Counted from the first letter of the stretch, positions 37,501-46,271 are shown. The stretch is 64,000 bases of DNA from Litoribacterium kuwaitense (GCF_011058155.1 NZ_JAALFC010000009.1:36147-100146); one strand, 5' to 3'. Program-made: numbers and translations. The notes: generated from the letters alone by a model not told the origin.

Positions 37501-37905
37501 GTTGATTTAGAAAAAACGTATATGCTTGCTACGAATGACTTTCTCGCTGCTGGTGGAGACGATTACACGAGTTTGGCTCAGTCACCAATTGACAATGAGT
37601 ACGATGCTTTAGACGAAGCTCTTATCGATTATATGAAAAAAATCGGTACGACTTCTCCAACGGTCGAGGGAAGAATTACAGAAGGTACAATGTCAATTTC
37701 TTCATCTGAGCAAGCTCAAGAAACAAGGCATGAACAGTCAGCCGAGCAAGAGCAGGCAAAAGCAGATGTTTACATCGTGCAGCCAGGAGACAACCTTTAT
37801 GAAATTGGTTTGCAGCATGGTACGACTTGGCGCGTCCTTCAGCAAATGAACCAATTGCCAAACCCTCACATTATTCAAATTGGTCAGGAAATTCGTCTAC
37901 CCTAA
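34579..37905 (+). CDS. Secreted beta-propeller / 5'-nucleotidase / LysM fusion protein
   Basis: 1108 residues from TTG 34579, which has GGGAGGGG six bases upstream and gives a clean signal peptide (MRVKQWVRAGLAASIV...GQA); the longer frame from 34465 lacks both. Domains: about 40-555, a seven-bladed-propeller-like choice-of-anchor I domain (GSQPDMITFTHDG; YIVTPNEGDAQDYEGF); about 560-830, metallophosphatase with FNDVHARV, DAGDTLHG, GNHDFNYG and DGHSHT metal ligands; about 845-1015, 5'-nucleotidase C-terminal domain (TNGGGIRASID, ATNDFLAAGGDDY); 1061-1107, LysM (YIVQPGDNLYEIG). It should hydrolyse extracellular nucleotides while held in the wall by LysM, feeding the NupC/hydrolase pair nearby. 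Own terminator at 37976. Confidence 0.9.
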   Translation: MRVKQWVRAGLAASIVMLPTTGQATDNDVTTYSGEMEPSFAVEMIGRYTSGAELDEGGAEIVAYDQARKQAYSINGAEKALDIIDLSILEDNKPFSKLSLKKRVGLNDVAEEMGPVNGLTSVDVHPTEPYLAVSIVAEPKTDKGYVVFISTDGEVLSTVQVGSQPDMITFTHDGSRLLVANEGEPNDAYDINPEGSVSIIDVGEGVDHRQIADAKTVKFDDDVIDDDVRQVHEDSDRVADLEPEYIAVTEDDRTAYVVLQESNAIATLDLATESWTSVKSLGYKDHSLAGNGMDASDKDGKINIQPVPVLGQYMPDAISLLESNGKTYIVTPNEGDAQDYEGFSEEVRVADIAEEYDLDASLFAGFTEEEIDTMVENGLFDDDQLGRLRTTTSSPVNEEGKYEAVYGYGARSFTIFDASTMKPVFDSGDQFEKAIAEAHPELFNTDNAENAFDNRSDNKGPEPEAAVVGQIGDRTYAFIGLERDGSIAVYDVTQPSDASFVQLFSSRDFSGSELGGDIAPEGLEFVSAKESLTGHPLLIVGNEVSGTVAVYEFLEDSEEGTSIQIIHFNDVHARVFSEENAGIGYAKLKTIIEESEEENPNTLVLDAGDTLHGTTFATLMKGESIVQILNAIDVDALAPGNHDFNYGKDHLQALQGLMDFPVLAANVLKEDGSSEFQPYEIQEIDGVQIGIFGLASPETTYKTHPDNVKGLTFEDPVDAAKRTVSQLEAEGADIIIALAHVGLDESSEDTSDQIAAQVPGIDLIVDGHSHTTLPEGMDAENGTLIVSAGEYLKNVGVVELQWDGDKVIKKDAELITKEDAKDVIPNEDIVAVTDDITAEQDVILQEVVGTTEVALHGERGDVRTQETNLGNLIADAMLDLTGADVALTNGGGIRASIDAGEVTKGEVVTVLPFGNYIVTKQISGTQLKEALERGMSSYPESLGAFPQVGGMTFKVDPNQPAGSRVHSLMINDEPVDLEKTYMLATNDFLAAGGDDYTSLAQSPIDNEYDALDEALIDYMKKIGTTSPTVEGRITEGTMSISSSEQAQETRHEQSAEQEQAKADVYIVQPGDNLYEIGLQHGTTWRVLQQMNQLPNPHIIQIGQEIRLP

Positions 37906-37975
37906 GACCCCTTTTCTAAAGGCTGGAAAATGAAAAAGTGATTGAGCGAACGTGAAAGACTTTATCTGCACTTTG

Positions 37976-38002
37976 AACACCCGCTATTTTTTAGCGGGTG
38001 TT
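37976..38002. terminator. Bidirectional terminator between the nucleotidase and sasA genes
   Basis: Perfect 11-bp arms AACACCCGCTA and TAGCGGGTGTT around a five-T loop, serving two convergent genes. Confidence 0.8.
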
Positions 38003-38008
38003 TATTAA

Positions 38009-38746
38009 TTATTCATCTTTATTTTTAGTCGTCCCAAATAGTGCGATCAGTTCATGAGGTGTGTGGCTAAGCTCATCGTCTTGATGCTGTTCGGCTTTGC
38101 CACTCTTTATTTCTTGATGAATCCTTTCCATTCGTCGATCCAATGCATTTACTTGTTCCGCAGCTTCTTTAATTTCTTCCTGCATTTTTGGTGGCGCACT
38201 GCCTTGATATTTGTAATACATTTTATGCTCAAGACTCGCCCAGAAATCCATCGCAACGGTACGAATTTGTACTTCTACACAGACTTCCTCGGTTCGGTCT
38301 GACATAAAGACAGGCACTTTTAAGAGCAAGTGCAGACTACGGTAACCATTCTGTTTAGGTTTTTTAATATAGTCTTTTGTTTGTAAAAGCTGAATATCTT
38401 TTTGCTGTTGCAGCATGTCAGCAATGGCATAAATATCTGAGATAAACGAGCATAAAATCCGAATGCCCGCAATGTCATGCACATGCTTTTCTGCGTTGTT
38501 TAATGTTAACTGTAACCCTTTTCGCTGTAGTTTGCTCAAAAGGCTTTCGGGAGATTTTAAACGAGACTTTGTATGTTCAATCGGATGATACGAATGCACA
38601 TACTGGAACTCCTCCTGTAAAATTTTAATCTTTGTCATCATTTCGTCTAAAGCAAATTTATATTTCATGAGAAAACGCGTGACTTCTTCTTTTAAATTTG
38701 AAAATTGTTCGATGTCTTTAGGTAACGCATGATGGCGTTCTAGCAT
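38009..38746 (-). CDS. sasA: Small alarmone synthetase SasA/RelP (YwaC type)
   Basis: 245 residues, synthesis-only (p)ppGpp synthetase that pyrophosphorylates GDP/GTP from ATP. HPIEHTKSRLKSPESLLSKL (ATP-binding), HDIAGIRILCSFISDIY and NGYRSLHLLL, then VEVQIRTVAMDFWASLEHK are nearly those of B. subtilis YwaC. No HD hydrolase domain is present. It is longer than YwaC by about 35 residues because of a charged C-terminal tail (HQDDELSHTPHELIALFG). AAGAAGGAGC precedes the ATG. In relatives it is induced by cell-wall stress and alkaline shock; no such promoter is identifiable here. Confidence 0.9.
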   Translation of the reverse strand: MLERHHALPKDIEQFSNLKEEVTRFLMKYKFALDEMMTKIKILQEEFQYVHSYHPIEHTKSRLKSPESLLSKLQRKGLQLTLNNAEKHVHDIAGIRILCSFISDIYAIADMLQQQKDIQLLQTKDYIKKPKQNGYRSLHLLLKVPVFMSDRTEEVCVEVQIRTVAMDFWASLEHKMYYKYQGSAPPKMQEEIKEAAEQVNALDRRMERIHQEIKSGKAEQHQDDELSHTPHELIALFGTTKNKDE

Positions 38747-38878
38747 AAAAAATGCTCCTTCTTAGATAGTCTATGATGTAGTGTAGTAAAAAATGATGAT
38801 TACTATAATGTACGAATGTCTAGGCAGAAAAGCTTCGTTTTTCACAGAAATTACATGATTTCACACAACTTTTCACTA

Positions 38879-38908
38879 CGAATAGCTTTTGGCAAGTGTG
38901 ACATACTA
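38879..38908 (+). promoter_or_regulatory. Sigma-G-type forespore promoter of the ger operon
   Basis: CGAATA (38879-38884), a 17-bp spacer and CATACTA (38902-38908) match the sigma-G consensus TGAATA-N17/18-CATACTA with one mismatch. It lies about 32 bp upstream of the gerA-type start, as expected for forespore-specific germinant receptor operons. Confidence 0.75.
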
Positions 38909-38939
38909 CCCTAAAAATGACACAAAGCGAGGCATTCAG

Positions 38940-40321
38940 ATGGGCGTATATCAATGGCTGTCAGAATTAGAAAAAGATACAAAGCGGATACCTGATATTG
39001 TGTATCGCTCCATCTCGTTAAGCAATGGTCAAGGGGCAAAGCTTGTATATATTTCGAATTTGGTTGATGCAGGTCGGTTAGCTGAAGAGGTTGTTTCCCC
39101 ATTGCTTACTTTTGATGATTTCTCGAAACCTTTAACGGCAGAGAGGGCAACATTGACTTTGGAGTTATCCCATTTTTTGAAATAACCACCATCAATGAGC
39201 TAAAAGACGCCTTATTTACAGGGTATGCGATCTTGTTGTTGGAAGATGCTGAGACAGGCTTGGCCATCGATGTGCAGCATCATTTCCATCGCAATCTGGA
39301 AGAACCTGTTGCAGAATCGGTTGTTCGGGGAAATCGCATCGGCTTTATTGAATCCATTGATCAAAACATTGCGCTCTTAAGAAATTATTTAAAAACAGAC
39401 GCCTTTTTGTTTGAAACGTTGATATTAGGAAAGTATACAAAAACGACTGTCGGCATCGCATATATCGATGGCGTCGCTGAACGAAAATTAATTGAAGAAG
39501 TGCGCATGCGTCTTGAACATATTGAGGCGGATGGTGTAATAGAGACCGGAGATATAGAGGAACTGATTGAAGATCATCCAAACTCTATATTCCCGCAAAT
39601 GGTTGTCACGGAGCGTGTCGACGTCGTCGTGTCATCTATGCTTGAAGGAAAAGTCGCTATTTTAGTGAATGGGACCCCGTTTGTTCTCGTCGTTCCTGGG
39701 ACGTTTTTCAGCTTGACGCAATCGCCTGACGATTACTATCAACGCTTTTTCGTCGGTTCCTTTATTCGTTTGCTCCGCCTCTTTTTTATTTTTATTGCTT
39801 TATGTTTGCCAGCCATCTATGTGGCGTTTTCGACCTTTCACCAGGAGTTAATCCCTAGTCAATTGTTACTGACAATTGTCGTTTCGCGAGAGGCGATTCC
39901 TTTTCCGGCTGTTGTTGAATTATTGATTATGGATATTACGTTTGAAGGGTTGCGGGAAGCAGGCTTACGTCTCCCGAAACAGATTGGTGCGGCTGTTTCG
40001 ATTGTTGGAGCTCTCGTAATCGGTGAAGCCTCGGTAAATGCAGGGCTCGTTTCCCGACCAATGGTCGTCATTATCGCATTAACAGGGATTGCTTCCTTTA
40101 TCATGCCACGATTTAATTTATCCACTTCATTTCGGCTGTTGCGTTTTCCTCTTACGTTAGCCGCCGCGAGCTTCGGTTTTATCGGTTTGTTTGCTGGCTT
40201 AATGATGATCTTAACGCATCTTTGTTCCTTGCGCTCGTTTGGCGTCCCTTTTATGGAACCCATTGCTCCTTTGCACACGTTTAGATTAAAAGACTCTTTT
40301 ATTCGGAGAAAAATAAAATGA
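38940..40321 (+). pseudogene. Spore germinant receptor subunit A (GerAA family), single-base frameshift
   Basis: Integral inner-membrane A subunit of a nutrient germinant receptor. The N-terminal part (38940-39180) covers the first cytoplasmic domain; the rest carries GYAILLLEDAE, the conserved YIDGVAERKLIEEV and FPQMVVTERVD motifs, then several membrane helices (PSQLLLTIVVSREAIPFPA, FEGLREAGLRLPKQIG). The frame breaks in the T6 run at 39173-39178; one added T joins HFFEITTINELK and gives a continuous 460-residue protein of normal length. The ATG follows AGCGAGGCATTCAG. Probably functional in the living strain, with the break a sequencing error. Confidence 0.88.
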
Positions 40322-40344
40322 TTTTTTAAGCCTGGAGGGAAAGG

Positions 40345-41457
40345 ATGCCACAAACTCACTTATCTAAAACGTATCTTTATTTTCTTATTTTCACAGCAGT
40401 GATGGCGACGATGATTTTACTTGGCCCTTCAACTGTAGCTGTACATGCAAATAAGGACATGTGGTTTTCTCCTCTTGTCGCTGTCCCGTTTGGTTTGTTG
40501 GTAACGTTTCTCATTTACTTGTTATATCGCTACTATCCGAACTTGACGCCTGGGCAATACATGATTCGTATTTGTGGGCAGGTCGTTGGTCGCTTACTCA
40601 TTGTTTTGTATTTTTTGTTTATCGTTCATTATTGTGCGCTCGTGCTTCAGGAGTTTTCTATATTTTCAAGTACGATCTTTCTCATTGAAACGCCGAATGC
40701 AGTCGTGATGGCGGTGATGATCATTACAGCTTCGTATGCAGTCTACAAAGGTGTAGAGGTGATGGGCCGTACGTGCTCACTGGTCCTGCCCATTTATCTC
40801 ATCATATTCGCCCTTGGTATGGCTTTTTTAATTCCTGAATTTGATTTTGGAAACTTGTTGCCAATCTTTCCGATTGGCGTCTTCCCGTCGGTTCGCGGCA
40901 GCGTTCCATTAAACGCTTGGTTTACAGAAATCTATTTTGCAGCGTTTTTGCTTCCGCATTTAAAAAATAGACAAGGCGTCTTGCGGGGGTTGATCGTCAC
41001 CAATTTGTTGCTATGTATGCTTATGGTTTTTGTTTCGTTAACCATTGTCCTCTTATTTGGCTCTTTAGCACCTGATTTTCCTTTCCCATTGATGAGTGCG
41101 TTACGCTACGTCAGCATCGGAAACTTTTTAGAGCATATGGAATCAATTGTTGTTGTGATGTGGTTTTTAGGCGTTTTTATTAAAATGAGCGTGCTGCTTT
41201 ATTGTGCAAACTCATTGTTGAACGATTTATTCTCCTTTAAACGACATGAAGTTATGGTGTGGCCACTTGCTTTGTTTGTCGGCGTTGTTGCCAACTGGTC
41301 TTTTCCGACGACTCAGTTTCTTAGTCATTTTTATCAACTTAAAGTTGTTTTTTATTTTTATATCTTTGTCATCATCATACCGTTTGTTTTGCTTCTGATG
41401 ACGATAGTGAGGAGGTGGCTTTCATCAAACGATTCTATCAGACCATCCTCGTCGTAA
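40345..41457 (+). CDS. Spore germinant receptor subunit B (GerAB family)
   Basis: 370 residues, ten predicted membrane segments, of the amino-acid/polyamine/organocation transporter-like B-subunit family that is thought to bind the germinant. Typical features are the GPSTVAVHA loop after helix 1, the RYYPNLTPGQYMI stretch, and FPIGVFPSVRGSV. GCCTGGAGGGAAAGG precedes the ATG. The last 43 bp overlap the C-subunit gene. Part of the four-gene forespore operon; the nutrient recognised is not predictable. Confidence 0.9.
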   Translation: MPQTHLSKTYLYFLIFTAVMATMILLGPSTVAVHANKDMWFSPLVAVPFGLLVTFLIYLLYRYYPNLTPGQYMIRICGQVVGRLLIVLYFLFIVHYCALVLQEFSIFSSTIFLIETPNAVVMAVMIITASYAVYKGVEVMGRTCSLVLPIYLIIFALGMAFLIPEFDFGNLLPIFPIGVFPSVRGSVPLNAWFTEIYFAAFLLPHLKNRQGVLRGLIVTNLLLCMLMVFVSLTIVLLFGSLAPDFPFPLMSALRYVSIGNFLEHMESIVVVMWFLGVFIKMSVLLYCANSLLNDLFSFKRHEVMVWPLALFVGVVANWSFPTTQFLSHFYQLKVVFYFYIFVIIIPFVLLLMTIVRRWLSSNDSIRPSSS

Positions 41458-42584
41458 TGGTGAGCTTCATGCTAACAGGGTGTTGGGATGCTGTTGAAAT
41501 CAATGACCTTTCACTCGTACAAGGTGTAGGGATTGATTTTGTGGAAGATGAAAAATTTCCGCTTCAAGTGACATTAGGATTGATGACACCCCTATCGTCT
41601 GCTGCAGAATCTCAATCGTCCTCTCCGTTTGAAGTGACTACAGTGAAAGAAACAGGGGACTCCATAGCTACGGCGATTCAGAAGGCTAGAATTAACACAG
41701 GGAATGAGCTGTTTTGGGGCAATAATGATTCACTCATCATTTCAGGGGCAGTTGCCGAGAAAGGCATCCTTGGTATAATTGATTATTTTGCTCGCTTTCC
41801 AGAAGCCGTCTTACGTCAAAAGGTGTTTCTCACGAGCAAACGGGCAGAGGATTTACTCAACATCTCTTCCTCTCACGGAAAAAAGGTTCCTGATTTACTT
41901 CAATCATTTACGAGATTAGAGCCTGGCTTAGCGTCAAATTTATTAGAGCTGTTAGGCATGATTAACGATGTCGGAGAAACCGCTTTAATCCCATATATCG
42001 ATTTATTTGAAGCGAATGATAAAGATATCGTGTTAAGCTTTTCAGGAATAGGTGTTTTGAAAAAAGGTGCTCTAAAAGCGGTTATCCCGCAGAAGCAGCA
42101 TGATGAGCTTTTATGGTTACGGGGAGAACTTAATAGCAGTGTTGTTTATATACCGAATCCACAGAAAGAAAAAGAGGGCTTTTCGCTACATGTGTATAGC
42201 GTCGAGTCAACATTAAAGCCGGAAATCAAAAATGGGCAATGGATCATGACCGTTGAGATCATTAACCATGCGGAATTTTATCAAAATGAGACATATTTAA
42301 AGACCATATCGTATCAAGAAAAAGAAACGTTTCAAACGATGGCGCGCAATGAAATGCAAAAAAGGTTTGCCGAGTTGATTCAATATGCACAACAGGATAT
42401 TAAGCTGGACATTTTTCAATACGCAGAGGAATTTTATAATCACTATCCAAAAGAGTTTAAGAACGTAGAGGATCAATGGGAAGACGTCTTTCAAAACATG
42501 GACATTCGTGTAGAACAAAAATGGATTATTGAACGGACGGGACTGATGAATGAAACGTCATTTCCCCCAGAAAGAGGTGAGTAA
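41415..42584 (+). CDS. Spore germinant receptor lipoprotein subunit C (GerAC family)
   Basis: 389 residues. Lipobox LTGC in VVMVSFMLTGCWDAVEINDLS; CWDxxEIxxLSLVxGxGID is the family start. The rest is the three-domain GerAC fold (LFWGNNDSLIISGAVAEKG; SFSGIGVLKKGALKAVI). GTG 41415 follows GTGAGGAG with little spacing, so the exact start is uncertain by a few codons, but the signal peptide requires a start at or near here. The gene overlaps the B-subunit gene by 43 bp. Confidence 0.9.
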   Translation: MAFIKRFYQTILVVMVSFMLTGCWDAVEINDLSLVQGVGIDFVEDEKFPLQVTLGLMTPLSSAAESQSSSPFEVTTVKETGDSIATAIQKARINTGNELFWGNNDSLIISGAVAEKGILGIIDYFARFPEAVLRQKVFLTSKRAEDLLNISSSHGKKVPDLLQSFTRLEPGLASNLLELLGMINDVGETALIPYIDLFEANDKDIVLSFSGIGVLKKGALKAVIPQKQHDELLWLRGELNSSVVYIPNPQKEKEGFSLHVYSVESTLKPEIKNGQWIMTVEIINHAEFYQNETYLKTISYQEKETFQTMARNEMQKRFAELIQYAQQDIKLDIFQYAEEFYNHYPKEFKNVEDQWEDVFQNMDIRVEQKWIIERTGLMNETSFPPERGE

Positions 42585-42809
42585 ATGCCTGCTTTTTTGG
42601 TCATTTCCCTCTGGTTGCTATTTGTCGCTGTTTTCACGTGGTTTATTTATCGTTTTGTCACCGACGGGGGTAAGCTGCTGACGAAGAGAGAGAAAGCGAT
42701 CTTCTTTTCTTTCCATCTGTTTGTTTTTATGCTCGGGACAGTACTGATCGTCTATCCTGAACTCCCTGGGCTCTCTGATGCGGTTTCGTGGATTTTTCAA
42801 TGGGCATAG
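42585..42809 (+). CDS. Small two-helix membrane protein, germinant receptor D subunit
   Basis: 74 residues with two hydrophobic segments (VISLWLLFVAVFTWFIY near 6-22 and IFFSFHLFVFMLGTVLIVY near 39-57) joined by a basic loop (TKREK). The ATG abuts the C-subunit stop codon and GAGGTGAG lies just upstream inside that gene. Size, topology and position match the D subunits (GerKD, GerUD) of some Bacillus receptors, which modulate germination efficiency. Identification is by context and architecture rather than strong sequence motifs. Confidence 0.75.
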   Translation: MPAFLVISLWLLFVAVFTWFIYRFVTDGGKLLTKREKAIFFSFHLFVFMLGTVLIVYPELPGLSDAVSWIFQWA

Positions 42810-42935
42810 AGGATGGCTTGAAAAGAAGATCCTCATCTCATCGAATGTAAGGTTTGGGTGACAGAGTATAGGAAGACGTGAACGCTTCTCCTCTTGGAAA
42901 GGCAAGATCAATACTTTCATTTAATTTTCGCAGTA

Positions 42936-42983
42936 AAAAAGTGTAGGCAAAGCGAGCTGTTCACGGCTTTGTCTACACTTTTC
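42936..42983. terminator. Terminator of the ger operon
   Basis: AAGTGTAGGCAAAGC (42939-42953) pairs with GCTTTGTCTACACTT (42966-42980) with one mismatch; A and T tracts flank both sides. Confidence 0.8.
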
Positions 42984-43104
42984 TTATAAATGTTTAAGCA
43001 AATTTTACATCGTCTTGAAACCGCCTGTCAGTCGAGGGGTTATTCAATATAGGAGCAGGTGAACTTGTGAGCGTTTGTAAACAAGTTCATGAAAAAGACA
43101 CTTT

Positions 43105-44370
43105 TTATGCTTGATCGAGCACTTTTTGGCGAAGGGCGTTGAGCTCCTTTAGGTCAGGTGGGGGGACCACTTCGTCTGTTAGTTTACCTTGCTCTTTCAT
43201 CCGCAAAATGCGACGTACGCTCTCATTGAGCTGCTGTTCAGTGATGACGCCTTTCGCTACGGCTTTTTTCACTTCCTGAAAGGCCGAAAGCGTATTTTGG
43301 GAGCCGTGACTAATGAGGACGACGTCGTTACCCGCTTTGATTGCTTTTACCGTGGCTTCAGCAATCGTATATTGACTTAAAATCGCCTCCATCGTTAAGT
43401 CATCCGTCATGATAACACCTTGAAATTGCAGTGTGTCTCGCAGCAAGTGCTTGATCACGATTGGCGATAAGGAGGATGGCGTGTCTTGGTCAAGGTTTTT
43501 TACTAAAAGGTGTCCAACCATGAAGGCAGGCATTTCATCTTTAATTGCGGCACGAAATGGGACGAGTTCTAGCTGCTTTAATTCTTCCAATGACTTATTT
43601 ACAATAGGTAAGGCAACATGCGAATCGACAATCGTGTCGCCATGACCTGGGAAATGCTTTCCGACTGGTGCGACATTTGCCTCTTGAAGCCCTTCGGCGA
43701 AGGCGAGGGCATGCTCGGTCACTTGAGTTGGCTCATGACTAAAGGCTCGGCTTCCGATGACGGGATTGTTTTGTTCACTATTGACATCCAGTACAGGTGC
43801 AAAATCGATGTTGATCCCAAGTGCTTGAAGTGAGCTACCGGTCGCCTCGCCAGCCAAATAAGTGACTTCTGGATCTCCTTGTCCAAAAGTTGCAGCTGCT
43901 GGAAAGGGGAGAAATGCACTGCTCGGGAGCCGACTAACGTCCCCACCTTCTTCATCAATTCCAATCCAAAGAGGAATAGGGGAGGTATGGTGCGATTTTA
44001 ATTGATTCGTTAGGGCCAGAGTTTGTTGAGGTGATTCGATATTTCGAGAAAATAAAATAATGCCTCCAACCGGAAAGTCAAGTAATTGTCCAGCGGTGGC
44101 TTGGTTCCATTTTGTTCCTTCAATCCCGACGAAGAAAAGCTGTCCTATCTTTTCGTCAAGACTCATGCTTTCAAGCTGTTGCTCGACCTTTGATTGAAAT
44201 AAAGAGGCGGGTGGTGCTGAGCGTTGTTGATAGACAATGTCACGTTGACCTTTCGAGCCTTGATTTGGTTTGGTGTTGTTTGCGCAGCCACTGAGTCCAA
44301 TCATTATGCACAATAAGAACGTCAAATAGAACGCTCCGCGAAAAGCGGAGCGTTTGCTATATTGTGTCAT
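43105..44370 (-). CDS. nagZ: Glycoside hydrolase family 3 beta-N-acetylglucosaminidase lipoprotein (NagZ/YbbD-like)
   Basis: 421 residues. N-terminal lipoprotein signal ending LSGC (Cys29). The GH3 domain shows GIDEEGGDVSRL, DFAPVLDVN, the NagZ-specific loop GKHFPGHGDTIVDSH (catalytic acid/base Asp-His) and nucleophile Asp in GVIMTDDLTMEAI. It should remove GlcNAc from cell-wall fragments outside the membrane. It lacks the long C-terminal domain of B. subtilis NagZ, being about 220 residues shorter, so it is the catalytic domain alone. The ATG overlaps the aminopeptidase stop by 4 bp. Confidence 0.88.
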   Translation of the reverse strand: MTQYSKRSAFRGAFYLTFLLCIMIGLSGCANNTKPNQGSKGQRDIVYQQRSAPPASLFQSKVEQQLESMSLDEKIGQLFFVGIEGTKWNQATAGQLLDFPVGGIILFSRNIESPQQTLALTNQLKSHHTSPIPLWIGIDEEGGDVSRLPSSAFLPFPAAATFGQGDPEVTYLAGEATGSSLQALGINIDFAPVLDVNSEQNNPVIGSRAFSHEPTQVTEHALAFAEGLQEANVAPVGKHFPGHGDTIVDSHVALPIVNKSLEELKQLELVPFRAAIKDEMPAFMVGHLLVKNLDQDTPSSLSPIVIKHLLRDTLQFQGVIMTDDLTMEAILSQYTIAEATVKAIKAGNDVVLISHGSQNTLSAFQEVKKAVAKGVITEQQLNESVRRILRMKEQGKLTDEVVPPPDLKELNALRQKVLDQA

Positions 44371-45608
44371 GAAATGTCGTCTGCCCAGTTTCCATCTCTA
44401 AAGAGCGGAACGAGCGTACCGTCTGCTTTTTTTCCGTCAATATTTAAGTGTTCAGAACCAATCATAAAATCGACGTGTGTCATACTGACGTTTGCACCAT
44501 GCTCTTTCAGTTCGTCCTTCGTCATTTCTTTTCCGCCTTCAATTGTGAATGGGTAAGCGGTGCCGAGAGCGATATGGCAGGAGGCATTTTCGTCAAATAA
44601 TGTATTAAAGAAAATGATGTTTGATTGTGAAATCGGCGAATCGTGTGGGACGAGTGCAACTTCTCCAAGTCGTTTAGCGCCTTCATCGGTGTCTAAGAGC
44701 TCTTTGAGTGTATCAAGGCCTTTTTCCGCCTTAACGTCGACCACCTTCCCGTCTTCAAACGTAAAGGAAAAGTTCTCAATAAGTGTACCTCCGTAATGAA
44801 GGGGCTTCGTGCTCGTAACGGTTCCATGAACGCCGTCTCTCTTAGGCATCGTAAACACTTCTTCAGTCGGCATATTAGGCATGAAAGAATGCCCGTTATC
44901 GTTCGTAGAGGCCGCTGATAACCAGCGATGTCCTTTTGGCAACTCTAGTACTAAGTCTGTTCCAGGTCCTTTATAAATGAGAGCTTCAAACTGTGCATCA
45001 TTTAAGAAATCGGCTTTTTCATGAAGCTTGTCATTATGAGTTTCCCAAGCTTTGACAGGATCGTCTTCATTGAGACGGTTGACTTGGAAAATTTGCTCCC
45101 ATAGGCGTTCGATCGCTTTTTCTTCAGTTTCATTTGGAAACACTTTAGCTGCCCACTCTGGCGTAGGTGTAGCGACAATGGTCCAGCTCACTTTATCGTT
45201 CATGCGTGCATCTGTATACTTTTCCAATGCTTTCGAGGAGGCTTTTCTAGCACGGGCGACTTTTTTAGAGTCAATGTCTTTTAGAAGCTCAGGGTTTGGA
45301 GCGACTATGTTCATGAAGGCGGCGCCTTCTTCAGCAAGCTGCTCATAGGCACGTACTTTCCAAGTAGGAAATTCATCGAGCGCTTCTTCCGGAGCGTGCT
45401 GAAATTTAGTTAGCGTGAGTCCGTCGTCACTCCAGTCAACGTGGACATGGCGAGCACCAGCAAGGTACGCCTGTTCGACAACTTGACGGACGAAAGGTAT
45501 GGATTGGGTGCTCGCATTAATGACAAGTGTTTGTTCAGGCTGGATGTTAATGCCAGTTTTGACAGCGAGTTCGGCATATTGCGTAATTTTCTTTTCAAAG
45601 TCTTGCAT
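44367..45608 (-). CDS. ampS: M29-family metallo-aminopeptidase (AmpS type)
   Basis: 413 residues of the AmpS/AmpT/PepS family, which releases N-terminal amino acids in the cytoplasm using two Co/Zn ions. Family stretches are visible: EVFTMPKRDGVHGTVTST with the metal-ligand Glu, FFNTLFDENASCHIALGTAY, and THVDFMIGSEHLNIDG near the C-terminus carrying His and Asp ligands. ATG 45608 has AAAGGGG seven bases upstream; the open frame reaches back to GTG 45626, inside that ribosome site. Translationally coupled to the NagZ-like gene, which suggests joint processing of muropeptides, though this is contextual. Confidence 0.9.
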   Translation of the reverse strand: MQDFEKKITQYAELAVKTGINIQPEQTLVINASTQSIPFVRQVVEQAYLAGARHVHVDWSDDGLTLTKFQHAPEEALDEFPTWKVRAYEQLAEEGAAFMNIVAPNPELLKDIDSKKVARARKASSKALEKYTDARMNDKVSWTIVATPTPEWAAKVFPNETEEKAIERLWEQIFQVNRLNEDDPVKAWETHNDKLHEKADFLNDAQFEALIYKGPGTDLVLELPKGHRWLSAASTNDNGHSFMPNMPTEEVFTMPKRDGVHGTVTSTKPLHYGGTLIENFSFTFEDGKVVDVKAEKGLDTLKELLDTDEGAKRLGEVALVPHDSPISQSNIIFFNTLFDENASCHIALGTAYPFTIEGGKEMTKDELKEHGANVSMTHVDFMIGSEHLNIDGKKADGTLVPLFRDGNWADDIS

Positions 45609-45754
45609 CGTAAAGACCCCTTTCACGAATAAAATGTGTGCGATTCGAACCTCCTCTTATCGTATCACATATTAAAAAAAGACTCTTTTTCGATGTCCCT
45701 TTTTTATAAAGAAAGATCGTTATGTAAGTAGAAAGAGCAAAGGAGGTGAAGTTC

Positions 45755-45991
45755 ATGATAAAAACAAGTTTAAAAGAAACGCAGCTGCAGCTTATTTTTG
45801 CTGATGGTGTAGATCAAGAGGGAGAACCACAATTTGTGATCGATCGCTTTAACACTATCCAACCCGAAGTAACAGATGATGTGCTATATCAGGCTGCCCA
45901 AAAGCTTGCGGCACTAACAACACAAGAAATTGTCGCTGTACACCGGAGCAATGATTACGAGTTAACTTATGAAGAAGAGGGGGCTTCATGA
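45755..45991 (+). CDS. DUF1659 family small protein
   Basis: 78 residues from ATG 45755, preceded by AAAGGAGGTGAAGTTC. The pattern LIFADGVDQEGEPQFVIDRF and the Q...LAALT...V.R.NDYEL end are those of DUF1659 proteins of Bacillaceae. Function unknown. Its stop overlaps the start of the DUF2922 gene, a pairing that recurs in related genomes. Confidence 0.8.
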   Translation: MIKTSLKETQLQLIFADGVDQEGEPQFVIDRFNTIQPEVTDDVLYQAAQKLAALTTQEIVAVHRSNDYELTYEEEGAS

Positions 45992-46212
45992 TGTCTAAAC
46001 AGCTTGAATTAAAATTTGTCAACAGCATAGGGACGACGAATACGATCTCAATTGATCAGCCCATCGATCCCGTCGATTCGGCAGAAATTCAAGAAACAAT
46101 GACTTGGTTTGTAGACAACGACATCTTTCAAACGTCTGGTGGTCGTTTTGTTTCATTAAAAGAAGCACGGATCGTCGAGCGAAATGTGCAGTCTATCCCG
46201 TTAGATTTGTAA
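45988..46212 (+). CDS. DUF2922 family small protein
   Basis: 74 residues. LELKFVNSIGTTNTISIDQP with ETMTWFVDNDIFQTSGG and a C-terminal EARIVERNV is the DUF2922 pattern. ATG 45988 overlaps the upstream stop; the next codon is also ATG. A hairpin-like repeat (TTCAGAG at 46223 against CTCTGAA near 46253) follows without a T run. Function unknown. Confidence 0.8.
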   Translation: MMSKQLELKFVNSIGTTNTISIDQPIDPVDSAEIQETMTWFVDNDIFQTSGGRFVSLKEARIVERNVQSIPLDL

Positions 46213-46271
46213 ATTGACTACATTCAGAGAAGGGGGACGGTTGTCCTCCTCCTCTGAACTCCTATTGCTGC

